This document shows, piece by piece, positions 42,862 through 54,141 of a DNA stretch of 64,000 nucleotides. The stretch's first letter is position 1. Each line of letters opens with the position of its first letter. The notes below the pieces were generated by a model. The model was given only the letters and a program-made list of their open reading frames with translations. It had not been told where the DNA came from and searched no databases. The stretch lies in the NCBI GenBank assembly GCA_041879295.1, contig CP047152.1, positions 3,911,501 through 3,975,500 on the forward strand. Direction: 5' to 3'. The stretch comes from Pseudomonas putida. GTDB lineage: Bacteria > Pseudomonadota > Gammaproteobacteria > Pseudomonadales > Pseudomonadaceae. The position numbers were made by a program, and so were the translations under genes.

Positions 42862-44004
42862 TTAGACCAACACCCCACCCAGGGCACTGACCAACTGCGC
42901 CAACTGCGGCGCCTCCCCGTGCAAGCGCACGGCCAGCCCCTCGATCTCGCGCCTTGGCGGGTATTGCTTGCGCAACTGGTCGAACGCCGCTCGCTGTTGC
43001 TGCGGATCATCGCTCAGGCTACGGCGGAAATCGGCATCATCGCGGCGCGGGTCATACACGGCGCGACACAGGGTGGCCAAGGCCCAGGACAGGTCGGTGC
43101 TGGCATCCAGATCGATCTGCGCCAACGGTGGCCTTGGCAGCAGCTCGCCCAGTCGCACCTGCTCGTCCACACCCAGGAAGCGGCACAGCGCCTGGTAGAT
43201 CTGCGCCGTACCACGCTGGCGACCATCGAGGCTATAGCCGGCAATGTGCGGCGTAGCCAGTGTGCACAGGTCGGCCAACTGCAGGTCGACCTGCGGCTCC
43301 CCTTCCCACACATCCAGCACTGCGTGCACGTCTTCTCGGTCCAGCAGCAGCTCGCGCAGGGCCACATTATCCACCACCGGGCCACGGCTGGCGTTTACCA
43401 GCCAGGCACCTGGGCGCAACTGTGCCAGCTGCGCCTGCCCCAGCAGGTGCCAGGTCGGGTACTCGCCGCCGCGTTGCAATGGGGTATGCAAGCTGATCAC
43501 ATCGCACTGCTGCAGGATGGTTTCGAGGCTGACGTAGTCGCCGCCCTCGGCGGCCTGACGCAACGGGTCGCACACCAGCACCTTCCAGCCCAGGCCGTGC
43601 AGCACCCGCACCAGACGGCCACCCACTTCACCCGCGCCCACAACGCCATACACGCGCTCAGGCAATGCCACGCCATCCAGCTCGGCCAGAGTCAGCAGGC
43701 TGCCCAGCACGTAATCGACCACGCCGCGGGCGTTACAGCCAGGCGCGCTGCTCCAGCGGATACCGGCCTCTGCAAAGTAGTCCAGGTCCAGATGATCAGT
43801 ACCAATGGTGCAAGTGCCGACAAAGCGTACACGGCTGCCTTCGAGCAACTGACGGTCGACCTTGGTCACCGAGCGTACCAGCAGGATATCGGCGTCCTTG
43901 ACGCTGGCAGCATCGAGGCTTCGGCCGGGGTAGCGGCGAATTTCACCGAACCCCTGGAAGAAGGCATCGAGCAGCGGGATGTTCTCGTCGGCAACTATCA
44001 GCAT
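42862..44004 (-). CDS. pdxB: Erythronate-4-phosphate dehydrogenase
   Basis: PdxB catalyses the second step of the long route to pyridoxal phosphate, oxidising 4-phosphoerythronate. The 380-residue protein has the D-2-hydroxyacid dehydrogenase fold with [18 protein letters not shown] (NAD-binding, about residue 115-135), [10 protein letters not shown] with the catalytic Arg, [10 protein letters not shown] with Glu, and TPHIAGYS with His. The C-terminal dimerisation domain (about 290-380) is typical of PdxB and not of other family members. Confidence 0.96.
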   Translation of the reverse strand: MLIVADENIPLLDAFFQGFGEIRRYPGRSLDAASVKDADILLVRSVTKVDRQLLEGSRVRFVGTCTIGTDHLDLDYFAEAGIRWSSAPGCNARGVVDYVLGSLLTLAELDGVALPERVYGVVGAGEVGGRLVRVLHGLGWKVLVCDPLRQAAEGGDYVSLETILQQCDVISLHTPLQRGGEYPTWHLLGQAQLAQLRPGAWLVNASRGPVVDNVALRELLLDREDVHAVLDVWEGEPQVDLQLADLCTLATPHIAGYSLDGRQRGTAQIYQALCRFLGVDEQVRLGELLPRPPLAQIDLDASTDLSWALATLCRAVYDPRRDDADFRRSLSDDPQQQRAAFDQLRKQYPPRREIEGLAVRLHGEAPQLAQLVSALGGVLV

Positions 44005-44064
44005 GGTGCTCTCCTGTCTGGGGAGAGCAGTGTAGGCGCAACGCCGGGCCTGTTCCAGAGCGAT

Positions 44065-44307
44065 TCAGTCGGCTTTCTTGCGGATCCAGTACAGGAAAGT
44101 GCCGGCGTCCTCTTGCTGCTGCAGCAGCTCGTGGCCGAGGAAGTTGCAGAACTTGGGGATGTCGCGGCGGGTCGACGGGTCAGTGGCGATGACCTTGAGC
44201 AGGCCGCCGGCGGCCAGGTTGCGTACGTGCTGGTGCAGCATCATCACCGGTTCCGGGCAGTTCAGGCCGGTGGCATCGAGGATGGCGTCGGGGGTGAAAT
44301 CGGTCAT
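44065..44307 (-). CDS. tusA: Sulfur carrier protein TusA
   Basis: An 80-residue TusA family protein with the persulfide Cys17 in the CPEP motif ([17 protein letters not shown]). In E. coli it passes sulfur from IscS to the TusBCD relay for 2-thiouridine in tRNA and to molybdenum-cofactor synthesis. It lies 60 bases before pdxB on the same strand. Confidence 0.92.
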   Translation of the reverse strand: MTDFTPDAILDATGLNCPEPVMMLHQHVRNLAAGGLLKVIATDPSTRRDIPKFCNFLGHELLQQQEDAGTFLYWIRKKAD

Positions 44308-44663
44308 GGGGGGCTCCGAAAATGATCGCTATTGTCGCGCATAGCGCGGTGCGGTCCAAGGGGGCTTAGACGCATGCCTTCAGCATTGTGTGAATATTGA
44401 GATCGAGCGCCGCCCGCGCGGCGCATCGCGAGCTTCGCTCGCTCCTACGTTTGTTTCTGGCCAGTAACGCCTGTTACAGGCGCGCGCGACCGTTTTGTTT
44501 GTACGACGCAATATCGCGCCAAGCGCCAAAGCGTTCGCGCGCAAATGGCACAGAAATAATTGGCCCGAAACAAACGTAGGAGCGAGCGAAGCTCGCGATG
44601 CGCCGCGCGGGCGGCGCTCGATCTCAATGCAAACAGCAAATGCAAACCATCCACCTGAAACGC
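44308..44663. other. 356-base gap between tusA and rlmM, mostly occupied by an inverted repeat
   Basis: The 61-bp perfect inverted repeat fills 44397-44627. No gene or clear promoter is visible outside it. A few frames through the arms are shadow frames. Confidence 0.6.
44397..44627. repeat. 61-bp perfect inverted repeat (second REP-like family)
   Basis: Left arm 44397-44457 and right arm 44567-44627 are exact reverse complements. The arm runs from TTGAGATCGAGCGCCG through CGCGAGCTTCGCTCGCTCC to TACGTTTGTTTC and itself contains two shorter palindromes. The 109-base spacer is GC-rich and carries TGGCC / GGCCA just inside. It differs in sequence from the common 35-bp REP, although both include a GCTCCTACG-like end. 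A fragment of the same unit occurs at about 48734-48755. Confidence 0.95.
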
Positions 44664-45728
44664 TCAGCGCGGTTTCAAATCGAGCCGCCTCAGGTGGCAA
44701 GTCACTTCCTCGCGGTCGTGGTACAGCTGCTTGCAGGCGATCGACACCTTGATCTTGCGTGCCTTGAATGTCGCCTCCATACGATCGAGCAAGCGCCGTA
44801 CTTCGGCATAACGCTGCTTCATCGGCAACTTCAGGTTGACCACTGCCTCGCGGCACAGCCCTTCACCCAGCCAGGTTTCGATCAGCGAGGTGGTACGCGC
44901 CGGCTTCTCGACGATATCGCACACCATCCAGTCTACCGGCTGCTTCGGCTGCCAGGTAAACCCATCGGCCATCAAGTGCTGGACCAGGCCGGTGTCCATC
45001 AGGCTTTCGGCCATCGGCCCGTTGTCGATGGCTGTCACCAGCATGCCGCGGCGCACCAGCTGGTAGGTCCAGCCACCCGGCGAGGCTCCCAGGTCGACGC
45101 CGGTCATGTCATCACCCAGGCGCTGCTCCCACTGCTCACGCGGAATGAACTGGTGCCAGGCTTCTTCCAGCTTGAGTGTCGAACGGCTGGGCGCCTCGCG
45201 AGGGAACTTCAGGCGCGGGATGCCCATGGGCCACAAGGCGCTGTTGCTGGCCGATGCAACGCCGACAAATACCCGCCGGCCGCTGATGAAGGTCAGTAGC
45301 AAACGTGGGCGGCCAGGGTCATCGACCAGGCGGCCGGCCTTCTCCAGGGCCTTGCGCAACGGCACTTCGAACTTTCGGCAAAAGGTGGACAATTCCTTGC
45401 CTTCGTTGCTGTCCAGCACCTCCAGCCAAAGGCTGCCGAACACCGGGAAGTTGGCCAACTGTGCCAGCAGCACACTGATGCGGTCACTTTCCGGCAGTTC
45501 GACGTAACCGCCACGTGCCCACTGCCGCGGGAAAATCAGCTGGTTGAAACGCAGTTCCCCCATCAAGCGCTCGGCACCGCCCTCCTCGCTACAGACAAAC
45601 TCGGCACTGGCACTTTGCGGCTTGCCTTTGGCATAGCCGGCAACACCCAGGCGGGCGGCATGTTCGCTGATCTCGGCGCAAACCTCGCCCTCGAAACCGG
45701 GCCGGCAATGCATGAACAGGGTATTCAT
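44664..45728 (-). CDS. rlmM: 23S rRNA (C2498) 2'-O-methyltransferase RlmM
   Basis: RlmM methylates the ribose of C2498 in 23S rRNA using S-adenosylmethionine. The 354-residue protein has an N-terminal THUMP-like domain and an SAM domain with DLGASPGGWTYQLVRRGM (about 215-235), and the K-D-K-E catalytic set typical of RrmJ-like folds is consistent with VVCDIVEKP and NLKLPMKQ. It begins MNTLFMHCRPGFEGE. Confidence 0.94.
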   Translation of the reverse strand: MNTLFMHCRPGFEGEVCAEISEHAARLGVAGYAKGKPQSASAEFVCSEEGGAERLMGELRFNQLIFPRQWARGGYVELPESDRISVLLAQLANFPVFGSLWLEVLDSNEGKELSTFCRKFEVPLRKALEKAGRLVDDPGRPRLLLTFISGRRVFVGVASASNSALWPMGIPRLKFPREAPSRSTLKLEEAWHQFIPREQWEQRLGDDMTGVDLGASPGGWTYQLVRRGMLVTAIDNGPMAESLMDTGLVQHLMADGFTWQPKQPVDWMVCDIVEKPARTTSLIETWLGEGLCREAVVNLKLPMKQRYAEVRRLLDRMEATFKARKIKVSIACKQLYHDREEVTCHLRRLDLKPR

Positions 45729-45952
45729 CTCTCACTCCACTACGGCTGGCGCACCACAGGCGCCGGCAGGGCGGCGATGATAAAGGAAGTTCGGAACCTG
45801 CGACACGCCCCGCCGGTCCAGAAAAGGGTCAGGTAGCCTAAACCGGTCTAACCTGACCACTCAGCCAGGTCCGTACCGTGCGGACCGATACAGAGCGGTG
45901 CTGCCGGCAAACCGTGAATATTTGCCGGGCACCGGTGCAGAAGGAGTTGGCA

Positions 45953-48694
<2,742 letters not shown>

Positions 48695-48733
48695 GACGGA
48701 TAGCCTGGCACAGGATTTGTGCCGTTTTCTAAA

Positions 48734-48755
48734 CCGAGCGCCGCGCGGGCGGCGC
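48734..48755. repeat. Fragment of the 44.4-kb repeat unit
   Basis: GAGCGCCGCGCGGGCGGCGCT, downstream of acnA, matches the GCGCCGCGCGGGCGGCGCTC part of the 44397-44627 arms with the same palindrome. It is a single copy and could serve as the acnA hairpin. Confidence 0.6.
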
Positions 48756-48859
48756 TTGGTCACATGGGCGCCGGTGCCCCACAGCCGTATGCGTCCAAGT
48801 CCCTCGCGACAGGGCTGGCCCTTGGCCACCCATTCGGTCATCATCTGACTCACCCGTCA

Positions 48860-48873
48860 TTGATGGCAATCAA
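48860..48873 (+). promoter_or_regulatory. Anr/FNR box upstream of aer
   Basis: TTGATGGCAATCAA is a perfect TTGAT-N4-ATCAA match. It lies 30 bases upstream of the sigma-28 -35 element, about 56 bases before the likely transcription start of aer, a position compatible with activation by Anr. Confidence 0.85.
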
Positions 48874-48889
48874 TGAACCAAATATCCAT

Positions 48890-48916
48890 TCAATAAAACC
48901 AGCGGCTTGCCGATAC
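48890..48916 (+). promoter_or_regulatory. FliA (sigma-28) promoter of aer
   Basis: TCAATAAA, 11 bases, GCCGATAC. The spacing is that of sigma-28 and the -10 matches 7 of 8; the same GCCGATAC occurs in the cheV promoter. It ends 28 bases before the aer ATG. Confidence 0.82.
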
Positions 48917-48944
48917 CTGTCGAAAGCCCTGCGGACTATCACCC

Positions 48945-50510
48945 ATGCGTAACAACCAGCCGATTACCCAGAGAGAACGGACTTTCCCTGCCCAGCAGCG
49001 GTTGATCTCCACTACCAACGCCAAGGGTGTGGTGACCTACTGCAACGATGCCTTTATCGAAATCAGTGGTTTCACCCGCGAGGAGCTGACTGGCGCACCG
49101 CACAACCTGGTGCGCCACCCCGACGTACCGCCTGCCGTGTTTGCCCATATGTGGCAAACCCTCAAGCAGGGCCAGCCGTGGATGGGTATCGTCAAGAACC
49201 GCTGCAAGTCCGGCGACCATTACTGGGTCAACGCCTATGTCACCCCCATCTTCGATAACAACCAGGTCGTTGGCTTCGAGTCGGTGCGAGTCAAGCCCAC
49301 CGCCGAGCAGATCCGCCGCGCCGAGGCTCTGTACCAGCGCATCAACCAAGGCAAGCCGCCGGTACCGCGCCGCGACAAGTGGCTGCCGGTGCTGCAGGAC
49401 TGGCTACCGTTCATCCTGATCAGCCAGGTGGGCTTCCTGATTGGCAACTGGCTGGGTCATTCCTGGGGCTTTGCCTTGGCCGCAGGGCTTTCGGTACCAC
49501 TGGGCCTGCTTGGCCTGAGCTGGCAGCAACGCGGCCTCAAGCGCCTGCTGCGCCTGGCCGAGCAAACCACTTCCGACCCACTGATCGCGCAGATGTACAC
49601 CGACAGCCGTGGCGTGCAGGCGCGCCTGGAAATGGCCATGCTCAGCCAGGACGCACGCATGAAAACCTGCCTGACACGCCTACAAGACAGTGCCGAGCAC
49701 CTGAGCGACCAGGCACGGCAGTCCGATGCCTTGGCGCACAAGAGCTCTTCGGGGCTGGAGCGCCAGCGGGTGGAGACCGAACAAGTCGCCGCTGCGGTAA
49801 ACCAGATGGCTGCCACCACCCAGGAAGTGGCCAACCATGTGCAGCGCACCGCCGATGCCACCCAGGAAGCCAACCGCCTGACCAGCCAGGGCCGGCAGAT
49901 TGCCGGAGAAACCCGCGAGGCCATCGAACGTCTGTCGGCGGCAGTGGGCGAAACCGGCCAGACAGTTACGCAACTGGCCAAAGACAGCGACGAGATTGGT
50001 GGCGTGGTCGACGTGATCAAGGGCATTGCCGACCAGACCAACCTGCTGGCGCTGAACGCAGCCATTGAAGCGGCGCGCGCCGGTGAAATGGGCCGTGGTT
50101 TTGCCGTGGTAGCTGATGAAGTACGTCAGTTGGCCCAGCGCACCGCCGAATCCACCGGGCAGATCCACGGCCTGATCGCCAAGCTGCAACAAACCGCCAG
50201 CAACGCAGTGCTGACCATGGAAACCGGCCACCGCCAGGCACAGGAAGGCGTTGATCGGGTAATGCAGGCCGACGAGGCGCTGGTAGGCATCAGCGAAGCG
50301 GTAGCCAATATCACCGACATGGCTACCCAGATTGCTGCTGCAACCGAGGAGCAGACCGCAGTGGCTGACGAGATCAGCCGCAACATCAGCACCATTGCCG
50401 AACTGGCCGACCAGACCGCCGAACAGGCGCAGCACTCGGCACTGCTGAGCGAGGAATTGACCAGCACTGCGGGCAGCCAGTATTCGCTGGTGGAGCGTTT
50501 CAACCGCTGA
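48945..50510 (+). CDS. aer: Aerotaxis receptor Aer (PAS + chemoreceptor signalling domain)
   Basis: The 521-residue protein has an N-terminal PAS domain (about 20-115) of the FAD-binding Aer type, with [18 protein letters not shown] and [16 protein letters not shown]. A membrane hairpin follows ([17 protein letters not shown] and [18 protein letters not shown]), then a HAMP-like region and the MCP signalling domain ([40 protein letters not shown]). In P. putida an Aer paralogue lies next to acnA, as here. Aer senses redox state and steers cells to oxygen. FliA and Anr sites precede it. Confidence 0.94.
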   Translation: MRNNQPITQRERTFPAQQRLISTTNAKGVVTYCNDAFIEISGFTREELTGAPHNLVRHPDVPPAVFAHMWQTLKQGQPWMGIVKNRCKSGDHYWVNAYVTPIFDNNQVVGFESVRVKPTAEQIRRAEALYQRINQGKPPVPRRDKWLPVLQDWLPFILISQVGFLIGNWLGHSWGFALAAGLSVPLGLLGLSWQQRGLKRLLRLAEQTTSDPLIAQMYTDSRGVQARLEMAMLSQDARMKTCLTRLQDSAEHLSDQARQSDALAHKSSSGLERQRVETEQVAAAVNQMAATTQEVANHVQRTADATQEANRLTSQGRQIAGETREAIERLSAAVGETGQTVTQLAKDSDEIGGVVDVIKGIADQTNLLALNAAIEAARAGEMGRGFAVVADEVRQLAQRTAESTGQIHGLIAKLQQTASNAVLTMETGHRQAQEGVDRVMQADEALVGISEAVANITDMATQIAAATEEQTAVADEISRNISTIAELADQTAEQAQHSALLSEELTSTAGSQYSLVERFNR

Positions 50511-50544
50511 AGCTCACGGCTTGCCGCGCCACCGCTGTGGGTGG

Positions 50545-50580
50545 GCACCGGCTTTGCCGGTGTTCGCGGGCAAGCCCGCT
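50545..50580. repeat. Single REP unit after aer
   Basis: GGGCACCGGCTTTGCCGG then TGTTCGCGGGCAAGCCCGCT is a single, degenerate REP between convergent aer and pseudouridine-synthase genes. Confidence 0.6.
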
Positions 50581-50608
50581 CAAGGACCGCGTAAGCCCGC
50601 TTGCTGTG

Positions 50609-51493
50609 TCACCAGTCCAACCGCAAGCGGCTCTCGAAGTAGCGCTCTTCCCCGCTCAGCGGGTCCTCGAAACGCAGGCTTTGCGCCAGCAGTTTCAGCG
50701 GCCGCTGGTAGTCATCCTCTTCATTGAGCAATTGCGGATAGAACGGGTCATTGCTGATCCCTGCACCCAAAGCCGCCATGTGAACACGCAATTGATGGGT
50801 CTTGCCGGTCACTGGCGACAGCCCATAGCGCCATTGCTCACCGTTCTTCTCCAGCACCTCGGCCAGCGTTTCACTGTTGGCATCACCCTCCACCTCATGC
50901 ATGCGGAAAAATGGCTCGCCATGCACCAGGCGGCTTTTGTGCACCAGCGGGAACACATGCTGCGGCATGGCAGCGGCAATGGCCTGGTAACGCTTGTCGA
51001 TACGCCGCTCGGGGAACAGCCGCTGGTAAGCGCTGCGGCTGTGCGGGTTGGCAGAAAACAGCACAAGCCCGGCGGTGTGCCGGTCAATACGGTGCAACGG
51101 CACCAGGTGCGGGTTGTCCAGGCGACGGATCAGGCGGCGCAACAAAGTCTGCTCGACATATTCACCGGTCGGCGTCACCGGCAGAAAATGCGGTTTATCG
51201 GCCACCACCAGGTGCTCGTCCACATGCAGCACCACCTCCTGCACCGGGATCGGCCGTTCGTTCGGCACCTCACGGAAGTAATGCAAACGCATGCCACGCT
51301 TGTAAGGCAGGTCGGCGGCAACTGCCTGCCCCTCGGCATCCAGCACCCGGCCACGGGCAAAGCGGTCAAGCCACTGGGCGCGGTCAATAGCCTTGAAGTG
51401 ATCACACAAGCAATCGAGCACGGTCACCCAGTTACCAGGTGGCAAGCACACCGTACTGGCTTGCTGGCGGGCGGGGTCGAAAGGCGTGGTCAT
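50609..51493 (-). CDS. RluA-family pseudouridine synthase
   Basis: A 294-residue RluA-family enzyme with the catalytic Asp in LHRIDRHTAGLVLFS and C-terminal LVTGKTHQLRVH-type motif (SPVTGKTHQLRVHMAALG). It should convert uridine to pseudouridine in rRNA or tRNA. There is no separate S4 domain of the usual type. It lies 51 bases after the LexA-boxed gene on the same strand and may be part of the same transcript. Confidence 0.88.
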   Translation of the reverse strand: MTTPFDPARQQASTVCLPPGNWVTVLDCLCDHFKAIDRAQWLDRFARGRVLDAEGQAVAADLPYKRGMRLHYFREVPNERPIPVQEVVLHVDEHLVVADKPHFLPVTPTGEYVEQTLLRRLIRRLDNPHLVPLHRIDRHTAGLVLFSANPHSRSAYQRLFPERRIDKRYQAIAAAMPQHVFPLVHKSRLVHGEPFFRMHEVEGDANSETLAEVLEKNGEQWRYGLSPVTGKTHQLRVHMAALGAGISNDPFYPQLLNEEDDYQRPLKLLAQSLRFEDPLSGEERYFESRLRLDW

Positions 51494-51544
51494 GGCTGGG
51501 CTCGGGACATTGATGGCCGCGCATTATCGCCCAAGCCCGTGCCC

Positions 51545-51853
51545 TCAACCAGCCCGGGCCATCGCCTCGCAGCGCTCCTTCAGCCAGCGCAGTACCTGTA
51601 CCGGCTCCCAGCGGCCAGGGTCATAGAGGGCATAGAGCAACCCCTGATAGCCCACCACATCCAACCCACGGTGGTAACCGGCCCGCTGGAACAAGGCCTC
51701 GATCTCGGCGAAGCAGGTATTGAAGTGGACTTTGCCGAACGGCGTGCAGTCGCCGGTTACCAGGCCTTCGAGGCGCAGTTCCAGAACGGCGTCAGCCACC
51801 CGTTCCACGGGCATGCGGTTGACGCTGTACTTGAGTTGCTCGACATTGAGCAT
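51545..51853 (-). CDS. Unknown protein behind a LexA box
   Basis: A 102-residue protein, MLNVEQLKYSVNRMPVERVADAVLELR, then LEGLVTGDCTPFGKVHFNTCFAEIEALFQRAGY and HRGLDVVGYQGLLYALYDPGRWEPVQVLRWLKER. It looks soluble, with a helical end and no signal peptide or membrane segment. I do not recognise the family. A perfect LexA-type box lies 15 bases upstream of the start, so it is a candidate SOS gene. Codon use resembles its neighbours. The preceding gene on this strand is the M15 peptidase, 65 bases away; the following is the pseudouridine synthase. Confidence 0.72.
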   Translation of the reverse strand: MLNVEQLKYSVNRMPVERVADAVLELRLEGLVTGDCTPFGKVHFNTCFAEIEALFQRAGYHRGLDVVGYQGLLYALYDPGRWEPVQVLRWLKERCEAMARAG

Positions 51854-51868
51854 GGCTTCACCTCGATA

Positions 51869-51884
51869 CTGTATTTATATACAG
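51869..51884 (-). promoter_or_regulatory. LexA box in front of the 102-residue gene
   Basis: CTGTATTTATATACAG fits CTG-N10-CAG exactly, and the box is nearly palindromic. It lies 15-31 bases upstream of the start of the gene at 51545-51853 and resembles the lexA boxes CTGTATATAATCCCAG and CTGTACAAAAAGACAG. Confidence 0.85.
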
Positions 51885-51918
51885 CATACGAACATCCCCT
51901 TGCTGCCGTCAATGCGCT

Positions 51919-52350
51919 TCATTGCAGCCCCGCCAGGTAGCCGCTGCCTTTGCGCAGGGTCAGCACCTGCCTGCGCGGCGTGCCGCGCGTCACCGACAGA
52001 TGCACCCATTTGTCGAATTCCAGGATCAACTGATCGAAGGGCACCGCACTTTCGCTGATTCGCCGGACGGTCTCGCGCGGGCTGACCTCGATCACCGTGA
52101 AGTCCGCCGCCAGCCCTTGTACGTGCTGGCTGTCGGAGGCGCCACCGATCAACCGGTTGACCCTTTCACTGCGATACCCGCTGCTGATGATGATGGGCGC
52201 GTCGAACAATGCACGTACCTGCTCCAGCGCACAGCACAGCAATTGCAGGTTGGCCCTGGCTTCGAGGGGCGGTGCATTATCGAACCCGTCCCGGGCGGCG
52301 AGCTGGGAAACGGTCATTTCATCGAAGGTGAAATGTGGAGTGATCAGCAT
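51919..52350 (-). CDS. M15-type peptidase (phage-endolysin-like)
   Basis: A 143-residue protein with the M15 metallopeptidase (D-Ala-D-Ala carboxypeptidase / VanY / Hedgehog-type) zinc motifs: SQHVQGLAADF (S-x-H-x6-D pattern) and KWVHLSV (H). It lacks a signal peptide, as phage endopeptidases of the Peptidase_M15_3 group do, and so may be of phage origin or need a holin-like export. No phage genes surround it. The likely activity is cleavage of peptidoglycan cross-links. Confidence 0.78.
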   Translation of the reverse strand: MLITPHFTFDEMTVSQLAARDGFDNAPPLEARANLQLLCCALEQVRALFDAPIIISSGYRSERVNRLIGGASDSQHVQGLAADFTVIEVSPRETVRRISESAVPFDQLILEFDKWVHLSVTRGTPRRQVLTLRKGSGYLAGLQ

Positions 52351-52458
52351 GGCGAGCTATTCCGATGATGGAGAAGGTTACCGGCGACGGTGCGCCTGCA
52401 ACAGATCATCAGCTCGCTTCACAAATCATGGAGCAGGGTTGCAACTCCTCTGCAGCCA

Positions 52459-52698
52459 TCATTGCCCAAGAAAGGCCACCACTTGTTCGGTATCGAAGGG
52501 CCAGTGCAGCTCGGCGCCGTTGTCACAGCGCCGCAGCACCGGAATGATCAGGCCATAACGCTCGAACAAAGGCTCGCTCTCGGCGATGTCGACCAGCTCT
52601 ACCAGCAGGCCATGATCGACGAGGGGCATCAACACGGCCTCGGCCACTTCGCACAGGTGGCAGCCGAGGGTACCGAACAGTTGACATTCAGGCAGCAT
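52459..52698 (-). CDS. Glutaredoxin-like protein
   Basis: A 79-residue thioredoxin-fold protein with the N-terminal C-x-x-C motif (LFGTLGCHLCEVAEAVLMPL) and the cis-Pro loop IIPVLRRCD. It matches the small DUF836/glutaredoxin-like family. The frame extends upstream into the MITE-like repeat, but the ATG at 52698 is the sensible start. Confidence 0.83.
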   Translation of the reverse strand: MLPECQLFGTLGCHLCEVAEAVLMPLVDHGLLVELVDIAESEPLFERYGLIIPVLRRCDNGAELHWPFDTEQVVAFLGQ

Positions 52699-52735
52699 GG
52701 GGCAGGTCCCGGGTTGGCGTACACAACAGCCTATT

Positions 52736-52900
52736 CTAGTGTGGTGTTTCACAAATAACGACCATAACTCGCGGCGCTTTTTGCGCTCATGCGGCGTTGT
52801 CGTTCCTCGCCGTAGCTGGGCTACGACTCGTCGCGACGCCTTGCCTGAGCGCAACAATCGCTCGCGAGTTATTGGCCGTATTTGCAAAACACCACACTAG
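52736..52900. mobile_element. 165-bp MITE-like inverted-repeat element
   Basis: The ends are inverted copies: CTAGTGTGGTGTTT (52736-52749) and AAACACCACACTAG (52887-52900), with the similarity continuing for over 60 bases (first 14 exact; about 32 of 38 in the outer part). The centre has CGTAG CTGGG CTACG. CTAG is its own complement, so it may be a target-site duplication or part of the terminal repeat. There is no open reading frame or transposase. The sequence is typical of short non-autonomous repeats in pseudomonads. Confidence 0.7.
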
Positions 52901-52932
52901 GCCCGCCACGCCCACCCTGCACCTGACCTGGC

Positions 52933-54141
52933 TCAATCCTGGCTGGTAGCACCGATCCGGTGCAGCGACAGGTCCGCGCCCTGGAACTCCTGCTCATGGC
53001 TCAAGCGCAGGCCATGCAGCGCACGGATTGCTCCATACACGGCAAAGCCACCGGCCAAAGCCACCAGCACCCCCATCAGGCTGCCCAGCAGCTGGCTGAC
53101 CAGGCTGACACCGCCCATGCCGCCCAACGCCACCTGGCCGAACACGCCACAGGCGATGCCCCCCCACACGCCACACAGGCCGTGCAATGGCCACACACCC
53201 AGGACGTCGTCGATTTTCCAGCGATTTTGCGCTGCGGTGAAAGTCCAGACAAAGAGCGCCCCCGCCACCAGGCCGGTGACCAGCGCTCCAACCGGGTGCA
53301 TCAGATCGGAACCTGCGCAAATCGCAACCAGCCCGGCCAGCGGACCGTTATGCAGGAAGCCGGGGTCGTTGCGCCCGGCCAGCAACGCTGACAGGGTGCC
53401 ACCCACCATGGCCATCAGCGAGTTGATCGCCACCAGGCCACTGACACCCTGCAAGGTTTGGGCACTCATGACGTTGAAGCCGAACCAGCCGATGATGAGG
53501 ATCCACGAGCCCAACGCCAGAAAGGGAATGCTCGACGGCGCGAACGCCACCAAGCGGCCCTCGCGGTAGCGCCCACGGCGCGCGCCCAGCAGCAGCACCG
53601 CCGCCAGCGCCAGCCAGCCCCCCATGGCGTGTACCACCACGGACCCGGCAAAGTCATGGAACGGGGCGCCGAAGCGAGCCTGCAGCCAAGCCTGCACGCC
53701 CAGGTTGCCGTTCCACACCACACCCTCGAAGAACGGATAGACGAACGCCACGATCAATGCCGTGGCGCACAACTGCGGCACGAATCGCGCCCGCTCGGCG
53801 ATGCCCCCGGAAATGATCGCCGGAATCGCCGCCGCAAAGGTCAGCAGGAAGAAGCACTTGACCAGTGCATAGCCATGGTCGACAGCCAGCGTCGCTGCCG
53901 GCTGGAAGAAGTTGACCCCATAAGCGATCCAGTAGCCTATAAAGAAGTAGACCAGCGCCGAGATGGCAAAGTCGCTGAGGATCTTCGACAAGGCGTTGAC
54001 CTGGTTCTTGTGGCGCACCGTGCCCACTTCAAGAAACGCAAAGCCGGCATGCATGGCCAGCACCAAGATGGCGCCCATGAGAATGAACAGGGTGTTGGAA
54101 CCGTGGACCAGAGAGTCCATAGCGCTGTGCATGTTTTCCAT
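52933..54141 (-). CDS. Ammonium transporter (Amt family)
   Basis: A 402-residue channel with about 11 membrane helices and Amt-specific features: the DFAGSVVVHAMGG segment with the Asp/His of the first pore site, GWFGFNVMSAQ, and LGVWPLHGLCGVWGG with the second pore His. It conducts NH4+/NH3 across the inner membrane. glnK, the usual PII partner of amtB, is not adjacent. The frame runs 63 codons further upstream, but that region lacks membrane character; MENMHSAMDSLVHGSNT at 54141 is the likely start. No convincing sigma-54 site is found. Confidence 0.88.
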   Translation of the reverse strand: MENMHSAMDSLVHGSNTLFILMGAILVLAMHAGFAFLEVGTVRHKNQVNALSKILSDFAISALVYFFIGYWIAYGVNFFQPAATLAVDHGYALVKCFFLLTFAAAIPAIISGGIAERARFVPQLCATALIVAFVYPFFEGVVWNGNLGVQAWLQARFGAPFHDFAGSVVVHAMGGWLALAAVLLLGARRGRYREGRLVAFAPSSIPFLALGSWILIIGWFGFNVMSAQTLQGVSGLVAINSLMAMVGGTLSALLAGRNDPGFLHNGPLAGLVAICAGSDLMHPVGALVTGLVAGALFVWTFTAAQNRWKIDDVLGVWPLHGLCGVWGGIACGVFGQVALGGMGGVSLVSQLLGSLMGVLVALAGGFAVYGAIRALHGLRLSHEQEFQGADLSLHRIGATSQD

